From Amaurobius ferox (lineage: Eukaryota > Arthropoda > Arachnida > Araneae > Amaurobiidae), in contig OX578136.1 in assembly GCA_951213105.1 (NCBI GenBank), forward strand, positions 69,802,730 to 69,866,729: a DNA stretch of 64,000 nt. The letters are read 5' to 3'. Below the pieces are notes generated by a model. It ran no database searches, had not been told where the DNA came from, and saw nothing but the letters and a program-made list of their open reading frames with translations. A program made the translations under genes and the position numbers. Numbering within the stretch: the stretch's first letter is position 1; every line of letters starts with the position of its first letter. This document shows, one piece after another, positions 24,723 to 34,216 of the stretch.

Positions 24723-25289
24723 AGTGTTACAATGGTGTGTACAGTAAATTTAGGGATGCATTTCAAAAAGACTTTGGCAACACAGTTATTTACATGTAAT
24801 AAATGGCAACGATGCTGAGCGGGATTATGAGTTGGTCTTATCGAAGGTCTAGGTGCTTTGGTAGGATGATTGAAATTGTTCAGGTATTTCATTTTATTTT
24901 TGTAATTCGAGGTTTTAATTCAAATCTATTTCTTTTTTAAACCTTTTATTTCTTTATGGAGGCATTGCCGTCTACGGATGCACGTTCTTGTGTGATTTGC
25001 GTCTTCTACTTTGACGTTATTCTGAATTAGGACCACAGGTGATATATGGCTCCGGGAGTGTTTCCTAAGGTGTAAAAAGTCGACTTGTAACCGGGAACTA
25101 GGGGTCGCCATCCCTCTAGGCCTTTTATATATGCCCTGTTGGTCTTTTTCACTTTATTCAAGTATTCACGTTCTTGCAATTTTTGACTTGTTATTTTTTC
25201 TCGACATTAACTAGCTGCATTGCGCTGTTATGTCTTGAATTTGATTTAGTACTATTTGTACATTGATAATTACTGTTTTTTGACACTCT
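24723..25289 (+). repeat. Left pseudo-LTR of Naiad complex II (567 bp)
   Basis: Matches 28548-29114 over its whole length: the last 25 codons of the ORF, the stop and about 490 bases of 3' UTR, ending in tgacactct. A direct copy of the element's 3' end in front of its 5' end is the usual pseudo-LTR of Penelope-like elements and reflects a tandem insertion. Small ORFs on either strand here are shadows. Confidence 0.92.
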
Positions 25290-25987
25290 CATATATATGT
25301 ATATACGTATATGTAGCATTGCGCATGGTATATCATATTCTGGTTTTTGGGATACTGCTCGGACTACAGTCGTGTTGTCTGTGGTCTTCAGTGTGACGTT
25401 AGAGTGGATGGAGTGCGTTGTGGGGAACATTGTCGAAGTCGATGGTAATGTTTTCATTTTTAAAGGGTTTTTTATGTGGTATTTTATTTTACACTTGAAT
25501 TAACGATATATTAATTATATTGATAGCTTTTACTTTTAATATGTATTTTAATGTATTTTATATGTTTTGATTCGCTTTTTATTTAGACTTAAAGCTCTTG
25601 CTCTCTATTGTACACTTTATAACGTCCAGCTTTCATGGAAAAATTATCAATTTTTAAAAATCCAAAAAAATCAATTAACATGTGAAAAATCTTTCATCTT
25701 GAGGATATGATATTTTAATGCTTTGTCTATGAGCGGTAATGATTGTGATTTTGATGTGGTGATGAGAGACTCATGATTCTGTACATTGATTGTATGTGTA
25801 CATTTCACGGTATTTTATATGTAATTATTTCACTTATCACTCTATAATACGAGTATAAATTATTAAATATATATGATGATTACAACCTCCTATATTTAGC
25901 GACTGGCAACGATATATAGAACATATATTGGCTCGGTATCACAGCAATAGGGGTACGCTGTGAGATCGATATCATACTACCCCTTGC
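25290..25987 (+). other. 5' untranslated region of full-length Naiad (copy II)
   Basis: About 700 bases between the pseudo-LTR and the ATG, beginning with a short degenerate TA/TACG stretch. A likely promoter would lie here or in the pseudo-LTR. The ten bases tggcaacgat (near 25904) also occur right after the ORF stop (near 28629). In frame with the ORF, two adjacent TGA codons and a third 30 bases before the ATG are the only stops back to a TAA at about 25858. I do not take this as evidence of extended translation. Confidence 0.7.
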
Positions 25988-28624
25988 ATGAGCTCTATAC
26001 TCCACTATTTTAAAAAATGTCATATCAAAACTCTTGATGGAACCAAAAACAATGTCATGAACGAATCTTGTATTCAAGATAAATGTATTAATGTTGTTAA
26101 TAACAATCGGAAATACCATTTTAGGAATATTGTCAATTTTAAATTTAAGAAATGTGGTTCGAAAAGATGCAAGTTATGCCCAGTAGCGGCACGTGAACAA
26201 ATTTCATCCCGACATGACCTTTACAGAATATTCTGTAAGTCATTTAACTGTATATATTCCATAACTTGTGGAAAGTGCAATAAAATGTATATTGGTCAGA
26301 CTAAAAATGCACTAAACTTGAGAATAAATCTTCACAGGAGTCAGATCAAGCTATTTAACAATCAATCTACTCACCAGGCCAATTTGGAATTAGGACATTT
26401 TAAACTCCATGGATTTGATGATATACGTGTAAATATTATTGATTTTGTGTCCAACCAAAACGAAAGAATTTGGTGGGAAAATTTCCACATTAATCAATAT
26501 TTAACAGCTTATCCATATGGCCTTAATTCTATACTTTATAGTGAAAATCATGACTTGAATAAGTGCAGAAATGGTAATAAACGATCGATTATTCAGCATC
26601 ACATGGGCATTGCAGTTACAAGACATCAACGAGGTAAAAGAACAAAACGTTATTCATTAATGGATACAAGGATGAAAATTGATGATTTATTTCAACAGTT
26701 TTACAGGGATCATGACATAAAGTCTAACTGGATCAAGAATGTGGTATACGGTATTCGTAAACGTTTCGTCTTACGCATTTGGCATATATACAAAGATAAA
26801 CACTTTAAAGATGCACCTATTGAAAAGATCGATAATATTAACAACTGGTATGCAATATTTCTGGATTTACTTAAATTGCGAGCTTCTAAATATAACATCA
26901 ACTTAAATCAGGAAATTAATGAAGTACAGAACAAGGAATACCTTTTGACAACTTTTAGAAATAAAGCATTTAATGATATTCCTTTTAAACAGATTTTGAA
27001 ATATCATCAGTGGCATTTTCCTATTAAAAATGCAAAAATATGTATATCGTATCGATATGTATTGCCTATAGGGCGAAAAGTGTTTAATTATAATAAAATC
27101 AGTAAAGATATGGGGCAATATGTACATTCATTATGTCAATGCGCTTCCAGCCAATATATTGATGGTGATTTAAAACATATTGTGACAGGAGATTTAAATG
27201 TGATCGATAAAAGTCATCTACGTGCTGCATTTAATAAAGGAACAAAATTCCGATTGCAGGAATATCATGATATTCATGGGAAGTTCCTTATGGAAATGAA
27301 CGATTTTATTTATCGTATGGCGATTAAATATAGTATGCCTTTAAATGCATTTGACGAATGGCGTGATCGCATTATTACACAATTTTATCGTTTTTATCGA
27401 CCTTCATATCAACAACGGGATAGCTGCAATATACATCGAGACAATCTTCATGAAATATGGAAGAAATTTGTTATTACTTACACAGACAAGGCGGCTTCAA
27501 ATTTTACATTCACGTGTATAACATTTTACATGGAAATCCTTGCTAATTGTTATAACAATGAGGAAGTTTATAAAAAACTCAAAGTTGGACAAAAAGAAAT
27601 AGATAATCGTATTAGAGCACTTCATAAGCGTATAGGAGTCAATATACATTATATACGGTATCCTTATTTAGTTATGATTCCAAAACTTCATAAGAAGCCC
27701 GTGAAGTTTCGCCCAGTTACAGTGGCATTTCGAGCTTATACAACATCTGCCAATTCGCTTCTTATGTCATATCTACAACCTATTATGAATCATTATTTAA
27801 AAAACGGATCCGTCATGATTAAAAATAGCGATGAAGTCATAAGAAACTTGAAGAAAATGCCAACCAACTTAATATTTAAAACCTTTGACTTCCAAGATCT
27901 TTTTAATAATATCAATTTGGAGGATCTGTATAGTATTATGACACATTTACATGGAGTCTTTGAATTACAGAGAATTGTACCAATGCAAAAGTTTAAACAA
28001 GTTTTGGACATTGTGTTATACGAAAACATTCTATACAACGGCGTTGCTTTTTACAAGCAAATCAAGGGTGTGCCAATGGGAGGAGGATGTTCATCTTTAT
28101 TGGCAAATCTATACTTACATCATTATGAACAAGGTAATCACATTTTAAACGAATTGCCATTCTTTCGTTATGTCGATGACGTCCTTATTGCACAAGAAAA
28201 TATAGGTGTCATGTTTGATTTCGGATTCTATCCAGCCGATTTAACTCTGATCGAAAATATCGCAGAAAAGTCAAAGGAAATTAATTTTCTGGATATTCGT
28301 ATACATTTTGCAAAAAACATGTCTACGTATTATACAATTTACGACAAAAGACGTCAATACAAGTTCAAGATACATTACATTATCAATTGGCATTCTAATT
28401 TAAGTATTAAGATATTTCGTAATATTTTAATTAATCATTTTAAGCGTAGTGCACGTATGCATTCTTTTAACGAGGATCGGATTGGGCATGATACTTTATT
28501 TATAAAGGAAGCTTTAACGCAAAGTTATCCTTTTCTTTTTATAAGACAGTGTTACAATGGTGTGTACAGTAAATTTAGGGATGCATTTCAAAAAGACTTT
28601 GGCAACACAGTTATTTACATGTAA
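25988..28624 (+). CDS. Naiad Penelope-like retroelement polyprotein: GIY-YIG endonuclease plus reverse transcriptase, intact
   Basis: A single uninterrupted 878-codon frame. Residues 56-64 hold a CGSKRCKLC cluster. The GIY-YIG nuclease spans about 85-180: IYS at 89-91, C94/C97 and H116 with a further His as the CCHH feature, YIG at 101-103, Arg112/117, and catalytic Glu164 in WWENFHI. A linker follows with the CxC motif (C383-Q-C385). RT lies at about 400-800, with PKLHK 565-569, a motif A FDFQDLFNNI 633-642, the GVPMGGGCSS motif 694-703 and YVDD 728-731. The N-terminal nuclease and CxC linker are diagnostic of Naiad/Chlamys elements, whereas canonical Penelopes have it C-terminal. The nuclease would nick the target and the RT would copy RNA into the nick. 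The frame is intact, and the inverted arm and pseudo-LTRs are nearly identical, so the copy is young and may be active. Start chosen as the first in-frame Met after stops. Confidence 0.95.
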   Translation: MSSILHYFKKCHIKTLDGTKNNVMNESCIQDKCINVVNNNRKYHFRNIVNFKFKKCGSKRCKLCPVAAREQISSRHDLYRIFCKSFNCIYSITCGKCNKMYIGQTKNALNLRINLHRSQIKLFNNQSTHQANLELGHFKLHGFDDIRVNIIDFVSNQNERIWWENFHINQYLTAYPYGLNSILYSENHDLNKCRNGNKRSIIQHHMGIAVTRHQRGKRTKRYSLMDTRMKIDDLFQQFYRDHDIKSNWIKNVVYGIRKRFVLRIWHIYKDKHFKDAPIEKIDNINNWYAIFLDLLKLRASKYNINLNQEINEVQNKEYLLTTFRNKAFNDIPFKQILKYHQWHFPIKNAKICISYRYVLPIGRKVFNYNKISKDMGQYVHSLCQCASSQYIDGDLKHIVTGDLNVIDKSHLRAAFNKGTKFRLQEYHDIHGKFLMEMNDFIYRMAIKYSMPLNAFDEWRDRIITQFYRFYRPSYQQRDSCNIHRDNLHEIWKKFVITYTDKAASNFTFTCITFYMEILANCYNNEEVYKKLKVGQKEIDNRIRALHKRIGVNIHYIRYPYLVMIPKLHKKPVKFRPVTVAFRAYTTSANSLLMSYLQPIMNHYLKNGSVMIKNSDEVIRNLKKMPTNLIFKTFDFQDLFNNINLEDLYSIMTHLHGVFELQRIVPMQKFKQVLDIVLYENILYNGVAFYKQIKGVPMGGGCSSLLANLYLHHYEQGNHILNELPFFRYVDDVLIAQENIGVMFDFGFYPADLTLIENIAEKSKEINFLDIRIHFAKNMSTYYTIYDKRRQYKFKIHYIINWHSNLSIKIFRNILINHFKRSARMHSFNEDRIGHDTLFIKEALTQSYPFLFIRQCYNGVYSKFRDAFQKDFGNTVIYM

Positions 28625-29112
28625 TAAATGGCAACGATGCTGAGCGGGATTATGAGTTGGTCTTATCGAAGGTCTAGGTGCTTTGGTAGGATGATTGAAA
28701 TTGTTCAGGTATTTCATTTTATTTTTGTAATTCGAGGTTTTAATTCAAATCTATTTCTTTTTTAAACCTTTTATTTCTTTATGGAGGCATTGCCGTCTAC
28801 GGATGCACGTTCTTGTGTGATTTGCGTCTTCTACTTTGACGTTATTCTGAATTAGGACCACAGGTGATATATGGCTCCGGGAGTGTTTCCTAAGGTGTAA
28901 AAAGTCGACTTGTAACCGGGAACTAGGGGTCGCCATCCCTCTAGGCCTTTTATATATGCCCTGTTGGTCTTTTTCACTTTATTCAAGTATTCACGTTCTT
29001 GCAATTTTTGACTTGTTATTTTTTCTCGACATTAACTAGCTGCATTGCGCTGTTATGTCTTGAATTTGATTTAGTACTATTTGTACATTGATAATTACTG
29101 TTTTTTGACACT

Positions 29113-29114
<2 letters not shown>
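28548..29114 (+). repeat. Right pseudo-LTR of Naiad complex II (567 bp)
   Basis: Direct repeat of 24723-25289. It starts inside the last 25 codons of the ORF and ends at tgacactct, where a TA array begins. Confidence 0.92.
28873..28973 (+). ncRNA. Conserved 3' UTR block of Naiad copy II (candidate RT-recognition RNA)
   Basis: From ggctccgggagtgtttccta through the gtcgactt and taaccggg segments to ctaggccttt and ccctgttgg, this block is nearly the same as 35878-35976 in copy IV, although the two proteins differ much more. A hairpin ctagggg (28923-28929) with ccctctag (28937-28944) forms with one wobble or bulge. In copy IV it is seven perfect pairs. The block also lies in the left pseudo-LTR (25049-25148) and, reversed, in the inverted arm (22612-22712). 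Confidence 0.65.

Positions 29115-29190
<76 letters not shown>
29115..29190. repeat. (TA)n between Naiad copies II and III
   Basis: TA run of about 70 bases with one tacata interruption at its right end. Confidence 0.96.
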
Positions 29191-30100
29191 TATCAATGAA
29201 AATTCATAAGATCCTGGGTTTTTGCGGTAAAGAAAAAACATTTAAATAAGGTTTATGTGCCATTTTTTAAAAATTAAATCTTGCTAATGAACATTTTAAT
29301 CATATTTTCTTTGATTTGCTTATTACAAGATCACAGTTTTTAAATTTAAAACTAAATCAATTTCATTATAATAATACAACTACTAATTCTTATTGTGTTA
29401 TCTCTTTCGAACATCCTATATATAATTCTGTAAATTTTGGACATCTGTTTAAAAAGTTTAAACATTTATTGCCTATTGGAGATTTATTTATTTCAAAGAC
29501 ATTCAAATACAACAAGCCTATTGGTAGGTCTATATTTAATTATAATGAAGCTTCACAATCGCTCCTATTGATCATTCTTCTCAGTCAATTGTAGATAGTG
29601 AATATATTTGTAAATTAAACAAATTTGCTAAATTTCTAAATACAGACTTGGGGCATATAGTTACAGGAGATTTAGACATTGTTAGTGACAATGTGTTAAG
29701 AACCATTGTGTCATTTGGCACTACTTTGACTTCTTGTAATAATTCTTTTAAAGTTTTAAAATCAATTAATATAGGTCTTGATAAATGTATATATAAATTA
29801 GCTTGTAAATACGCTCTGCCATTAGAGGCATTTAATATGTTTAAATTTACTATATTAGAATCAATTAAAAATGCTATTAGAGCAAAATGATATTAAATTG
29901 TCTAGATCTTTATATAATATTGATAATATTAAACATTCCATTAATGATTTACAAAGATCCTTTGTTATCACCTATGTTGATAAAGCCTCTAATAATTATG
30001 CTATTATCTGTAAAAAATTTTATATTCAATTTCTGTTAGATTATTTAAAAAATAATAGTCTTTTTAAACCTGATTTACATTCCATCAATAGTATTAAATT

Positions 30101-32074
30101 AACAAGAAAGATCAATCATGCATAAGCATTGATTATGAAACACTTTCCAACTGAAATGTAATTTCATTTAAAAATTTCTAAAATGTGATTCATTCAGTGG
30201 TAATATCTTTTACATTATCACAGTACTACAGTAATTTATTATACTTAAATATTTAAAACTGTATCGAAATATAAATCATCTGATTCTTTATGCAAAATCA
30301 ATGAATATTTCATTCATATAACTTGTATTCCAGACTCCAGAGCTAAATAATTTTGTGTGAAAAAAATTCAGCAATTCTTATGTAATTCATCTTACAATCG
30401 CTTGAGATATTTGCATTCTGCATATGTTAAAATTAGGCTTCCTTGAAGAAATAATAAAAGTTTAGGGATCATTTAAAATCACAACTATTGTAATTGCATA
30501 GGCACGGAATTTAGATACACAGATAATATATATGTGTATGTGTATGTACTCAAAGTATTGGAATCGTGCCGAAGATCGGAACTCGAATTTTCAAAGGATC
30601 TACACGTTTTGGGACTTCTAGAACACGAAAAAACTAGTTTTAGGAAGACGTATGTGTGTGTAAGGGTGTATCTGTGTATGTTTCTGTGTGTCTGTGTGGA
30701 TATTACATCCACTCTAATTGAAAAACTAATGGACCGAATTTCATACAATTTGGTAGGTATGTTTTTTGTGGGAAATCCTGATGTTCATTAGATTATAGTA
30801 CGATTCGTAATAAAAGAATCTGCCTTCCTTGCGAAATGGCCGCAGAAATTGCCTTTATCCACTCTAGCTAAATACTAATGAACCAAATTTAACAAAATTT
30901 GGTGTATAATATTTCAATAACCTACAAGTGATTTATATACCAAATTAAAAAAAATTTTGTATATAAATCATTTGTATGTTATTCTACTACGATTCGGGAA
31001 AAAGGAACGGGCTATTTTTGCGAAATGGCCAGCAAAAATCGTTATATATAAAAATAAAAGACTACGTGTGCTCAATTATATCAATTAAATTCCTATTTTA
31101 TATGTGATTTTTGACAACAAAAATAATAAGACTAACCCCATTACTCTAGGACTAGCCGTTCTTGAGATATTCTAGTTTTTTCGCGTTTTCGCTACGCCAC
31201 CTTTGACAATAAGTCCAGCTATCAAATGAGAACCAAATTTAAGTTTAACGTGTAAATTCAATGTCATTTAAAATACTTATGTTGTGCAGATAAACTCAAA
31301 TTATCATTGAATAAATAAAGAGAACGAATATGAGTCTGCAGTGAAAGACATGAGCTGTCCACATCAGAATTTTTAACAATATTACAACAATGATTTATAG
31401 AAGTGAACGGGGATTATTTTCAGGCCATTTCGAAAAAAATGTATGATCTATATTTAAAGATCCATCAAATTTTTGTCGAATAAAATGTTCAACAAATTTA
31501 AGCTGTGTACCAAATTTTAACTCTCTAGGACGTAGGAAAGTGCATTTAAAATGCCATCAATTAAATTTATCATGAAGAGTTATATAAAATTTAAAAAAAA
31601 TGAAAAATTGTTATCTACCAAAGTATTTTAAAATATGAAGCCACTCCCATATGCAAAACGTTTAAACAAATGGAGAGATATTTATTATATAATATCTCTC
31701 TCTTTTCTTTCTGGAAGATATCCCAAAGTCAGAATTTAATTGAATTTGTTTTTTTCCCTATATTAAATAATTTTTTTAATTAAAAAACTACTTAACATAT
31801 TTTACTGAATTTTTTTTTATATATTCTATGGGATAATGTGAATATTTCCTAAAAATTTCGAAGCAATTCGTGAATTTTAAATTTACTTAAAAAATGTTTG
31901 AAAAATTAGGTCCCATAGGGTTCAATGTATTTCATTTTTTCAACCCGGGTTCAATAAAAAACTAATTGGGTGATATTGTTTATTTATATTCCCATAGGTC
32001 CTACAGACCGTCTGAACAACATACTAAAATTTCATTTTGATAAACTCATTTTTACGGCAGTTATCGTGCTAACG

Positions 32075-32152
<78 letters not shown>

Positions 32153-32239
32153 ATGAACAAAGTCATAAACACTTTTCAACTTTGTTGTAAAGTGTTAACA
32201 AAGTCATAAACACTTTTCAACTTTGTTGTAAAGTGTTAA
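30101..32239 (+). mobile_element. Element H, copy 2 (inserted in Naiad copy III)
   Basis: The Naiad reading frame is cleanly interrupted between attaaatt and aaattatcaat, which define the insertion edges. The element starts aacaagaaagatcaatcatg, has aacactttccaac at 30139-30151, and shares its first 400 bp with copy 1 and the next 900 bp with 7.44-8.33 kb. It then carries the gtcccatagggttcaat module (31911), a long CAGA run (about 32077-32151) and two tandem copies of the terminal hairpin (32168-32196 and 32209-32237), and ends gttaa. The 5' motif is the inverse of the 3' hairpin arm. No transposase ORF. Superfamily unknown. Confidence 0.8.
32077..32151. repeat. (CAGA)n microsatellite inside element H
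   Basis: About 18 CAGA units just before the terminal hairpin. Shorter runs sit in the same place in the other copies (17574-17592, 62692-62706). Confidence 0.95.
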
Positions 32240-33295
32240 AAATTATCAATATGTATAGTGATTTAAATATTAAATATAAATATCTTAAATTTCCTTATAT
32301 AGTGCTTATTCCAAAATTTCATAAAAATCCTATTAAATTTAGAACAGTTACTAGTGGCCAAAATACTTACTCTACTACTGCGAGTAAATTATTACTAAAT
32401 TCTTTAAATCTAATAAATAATAGTTTAAGCAAGACCAGCAATAATTACCATATTCTAAAAAATAGTAAAGAATTAAAGAATAAATTAAACATCTCTTAGA
32501 AAAATAATAGGATTTCAAACTTTTGATTTTAAAGATCTTTTTAATAATATTAAGATATCTGATCTATATGATGTAATTTTAGCTCTATATAATGCTTATA
32601 TTACACATCTTTCAAATCAAATTAAATTTATAAATTTTCCTAAATTTCTTCACTTTGTTATTTTCAATAATTATATTTTTCAAGGAAATAAATTATACTT
32701 ACAAGTCTCAGGAGTTCCACAGGGTGGCTGCAGTAGCAGTATGCTAGCTAATTTATATCTTTATCATTATGAAAAGTCATTTACTTCAATAGATTATACT
32801 TTTTACAGATATGTTGATGATCTGATTTGCTTAGTACATACAGAAAATTATCTCATAGAAATAGATTACTATCCAGACAATTTGGAATTAATTCCTAATG
32901 AAGCTACTATTAGTAAAAATGTTAAATTTTTTTATTTAAATCTTTTTATTGATCCTTCTAATAGAATTGTTACAAATTTATATGATAAAAACAGACAAAA
33001 CTTTTATAATTTTAATATTAATAAAATCTTACCATTTAATTCCTGTAACTCGATTCAATTGTGTAGAAATATTATACTCAATCAGCTTTTTAGAATTTAT
33101 AGATTATCTGATAAAAAATTTCATGCTATGCAAATCAATAATCTCAAAATTACTAGTAATTTATATAAATATCCCTCTTATTTAGTAAATAGTATTGTTA
33201 AAAAATTTAAAATAGCTGGATGTTTATAATTCTTTTCATAGTATCATATAATTCTATTCATAGTATCTTATATTAGCCAGACATCTCCATTCTCT

Positions 33296-33329
<34 letters not shown>

Positions 33330-33588
33330 TTCCCTTCCACTTCAGCATTACTATTATTTGCCCCTCCTTTTAGTAGCTCGTTTTGTATATTAATACTTTT
33401 TCTTAACATTTCGCTTCACTGTTTTTCAATTCTTATGAATGGCAACAGTAAATGGTTTTTTCTTTTTTCTTTACGAATGGCAACAGTGGTCTCTTCTATC
33501 AGTGTTCCCTGTATCGACTCGATTGTACATACGCTGTGCTTTTTCCAGGTATTCATTTTTTCTTATTTATTCCTTCTTTATGTATGTC

Positions 33589-33675
33589 GTCCAAGTAGAA
33601 ATAGTTTACAGATATAATCTATCTATTTCTTCAGAAACATACATTTTTGTGTTTGCTTCTACAAAAAACTTGGAC
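33589..33675 (+). ncRNA. Conserved structured RNA in the Naiad 3' UTR (copy III)
   Basis: Outer stem gtccaagt (33589-33596) with acttggac (33668-33675). Inner stem agaaatag (33597-33604) with ctatttct (33623-33630). Apical agat/atct (33610-33613, 33617-33620) with an ata loop. Compared with copy I, two outer pairs and four inner pairs have changed on both sides so that pairing is kept. The single-stranded tcagaaaca after the inner stem is unchanged between copies. Confidence 0.7.
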
Positions 33676-34097
33676 ATGATTAGAATTTTGTGGAGGTTAA
33701 CAATTCATGATTTAGGCTTAGAGCCTCGTCCACGTGTATGGCGTTTGTGCTTGATTACGTTTGTCATACTTATTTAAATTCCATACCTTTGTATTATATA
33801 TTTTTCATTGACTTGTTGATTCGATATTTATTTTATTTATTTTTTTCCATTTGCTTGAGGATTAGTTGATTTTTACTTTTGTTTTGTAAGCCAGTTAGAT
33901 AGTTGAATTTAGTTGAAGTTTTTCTTTTTTTGTTTCCATACCTTTTAATTTTGTTGATTTTCTGTAACTTGAGAGCTTGTGTTTTGTATTTTTTATCCAT
34001 TTGATTGATGATTTGCTGTATTATATTTTATTCTGTGGGTGTTTTACATCGTGTTACATCTTCTTACTTCTCGTTCATTGGATTTTCAAACTTCTAT

Positions 34098-34100
<3 letters not shown>

Positions 34101-34172
<72 letters not shown>

Positions 34173-34216
34173 ATTAACTGGTAATATATATATATATATA
34201 ATAATTAACTGGTAAT
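34101..34216. repeat. (TA)n with duplicated 16-mer between Naiad copies III and IV
   Basis: TA runs at 34101-34169 and about 34186-34200. The phrase ataattaactggtaat occurs twice (near 34170 and 34201), the second abutting the Naiad coding sequence. Confidence 0.9.

Larger units (their letters stand above)
29193..34100 (+). pseudogene. Naiad copy III (5'-truncated, frameshifted, split by element H)
   Basis: Begins after the nuclease domain, at a segment matching copy I's 'KFIKSWVF' region, so the endonuclease is absent. The RT half runs in at least four frames: HPIYNSVNFGHLF (29.4 kb), GHIVTGDLDIV (29.65 kb), VITYVDKASNNY (29.95 kb). It is then interrupted by the 30101-32239 insertion and resumes with LIPKFHKNPIKF (32.3 kb), FDFKDLFNN (32.52 kb), GVPQGGCSSSML (32.71 kb) and YRYVDD (32.81 kb). 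The C-terminus ends at about 33228. In place of CxC only one Cys is left (YICKLNKF). The 3' UTR contains a 29-base T run (about 33298-33326) and the same folded RNA as copy I. This copy supplies the palm region that copy I has lost. Confidence 0.85.

Noticed and set aside
25858..25990. Selenocysteine extension of the Naiad ORF: three in-frame TGA codons and no other stop for about 130 bases upstream of the ATG
   Set aside because: Some spider Naiads are reported to encode selenoproteins, but here the TGA codons lie outside the nuclease and RT domains, the stretch is short enough for this to be chance, and I could not find a convincing SECIS element in the 3' UTR.
30101..32239. Element H as a Helitron
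   Set aside because: It has a 3' hairpin, but the end is gttaa and not CTRR, the 5' end does not start with TC, and the host sequence A/T pattern cannot be shown.
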